Positions 5,297-5,530 of a stretch of DNA of 5,530 nt are shown piece by piece. Origin of the DNA: Acidobacteriota bacterium (GTDB taxonomy: Bacteria; Acidobacteriota; Vicinamibacteria; Vicinamibacterales; JAKQTR01). The notes beneath the pieces are model-generated. The model saw only the letters and a list, made by a program, of their open reading frames with translations, had not been told where the DNA came from and made no database searches. The stretch spans positions 1 through 5,530 of the forward strand of contig JAPKZP010000551.1 of the NCBI GenBank assembly GCA_026393735.1. The letters run 5' to 3'. The position numbers and the translations under genes are program-made. Each line of letters begins with the position of its first letter. Position 1 is the first letter of the stretch.

Positions 5297-5393
5297 GCCC
5301 CGACCAGGCCGTCCCGCCGGGTGTTCGACCCGGAGGGCACGTGCCATCGGCTGGCCTTACGTGCGCTTGCGGCCGGCCGGTGATCGAGTCATG

Positions 5394-5530
5394 ATGCCCG
5401 TCGGCCGAGGCGCAGCGTTGGCGGACACGCCGGTCGAGCACGGAGCCTATGTCGACGAGTCGTTGCCCCACCGAGGAGGGGACATCACGCGAGGGAAACC
5501 AGCGGCTTCCATCGACGAGTACCTGCGCCC
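5394..5530 (+). CDS. Possible DUF1801-family protein, N-terminal part (runs off the right edge)
   Basis: The frame is open to the window end and closes with GKPAASIDEYLR. This resembles the opening of DUF1801/YdhG-like small proteins, which often begin with a Lys/Pro/Ala stretch and then a DEYL helix. No enzymatic role is established for the family. The start is unclear. The only ATG in frame is 5394 (weak ribosome site), with TTG at 5418 and 5463. The best Shine-Dalgarno sequence, AGGAGG (5474-5479), precedes a non-standard ATC at 5484. The part before about 5484 looks unlike protein-coding sequence of this family. The call depends on about a dozen residues. Confidence 0.35.
   Translation, partial: MPVGRGAALADTPVEHGAYVDESLPHRGGDITRGKPAASIDEYLR

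Noticed and set aside
5317..5333. Inverted repeat CCGGGT-GTTCG-ACCCGG that looks like a tRNA T-arm
   Set aside because: The loop does not start with TTC at the right place, and no acceptor, D or anticodon arms can be built around it.

Overview
The window is GC-rich, tightly packed DNA with several distinctive traits: an imuA-imuB-dnaE2 mutagenesis cassette, heptamer tandem repeats in the gaps, a GTAGGGGC-type palindromic repeat inside a gene, and toxin-antitoxin pairs. My best guess is a chromosome from Acidobacteriota, class Vicinamibacteria (Luteitalea-like), or a close metagenomic relative. This assignment rests on protein style and repeat type, not on any search.

Left half (minus strand, 2790 down to 1): the SOS translesion-synthesis cassette. 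A sigma70-type promoter with a LexA-like direct repeat in its spacer drives imuA (RecA-like partner), then imuB (inactive Y-family polymerase homologue), then the first 32 codons of dnaE2/imuC (error-prone DNA polymerase III alpha subunit), cut by the window edge. In the known system ImuA and ImuB recruit DnaE2 to the beta clamp for mutagenic bypass of damaged templates. Here ImuA has lost two ATPase residues and ImuB has a shortened N-terminus and a repeat-derived insertion. Heptamer repeats lie in the imuA leader and between imuB and dnaE2.

Middle (plus strand, 2939-4359): a type II toxin-antitoxin pair with a ribbon-helix-helix antitoxin and a MazF-type mRNA interferase, reading away from the imu operon. 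It is followed by a VIT1/CCC1-family iron/manganese transporter with its own ribosome binding site.

Right part (minus strand, 5296 down to 4626): a second toxin-antitoxin pair, an AbrB/SpoVT-fold antitoxin and a Doc (Fic-fold) toxin. Its promoter contains a perfect 8-bp inverted repeat that is a good autoregulatory operator candidate. At the far right edge a plus-strand reading frame starts that may belong to the DUF1801 family.

I see no wholly new multi-gene system. The most interesting points are the operator architecture of the imu promoter, the degenerate ATPase of ImuA, the repeat-carrying ImuB, and the fact that both toxin-antitoxin promoters predict leaderless transcripts starting exactly at the antitoxin ATG.
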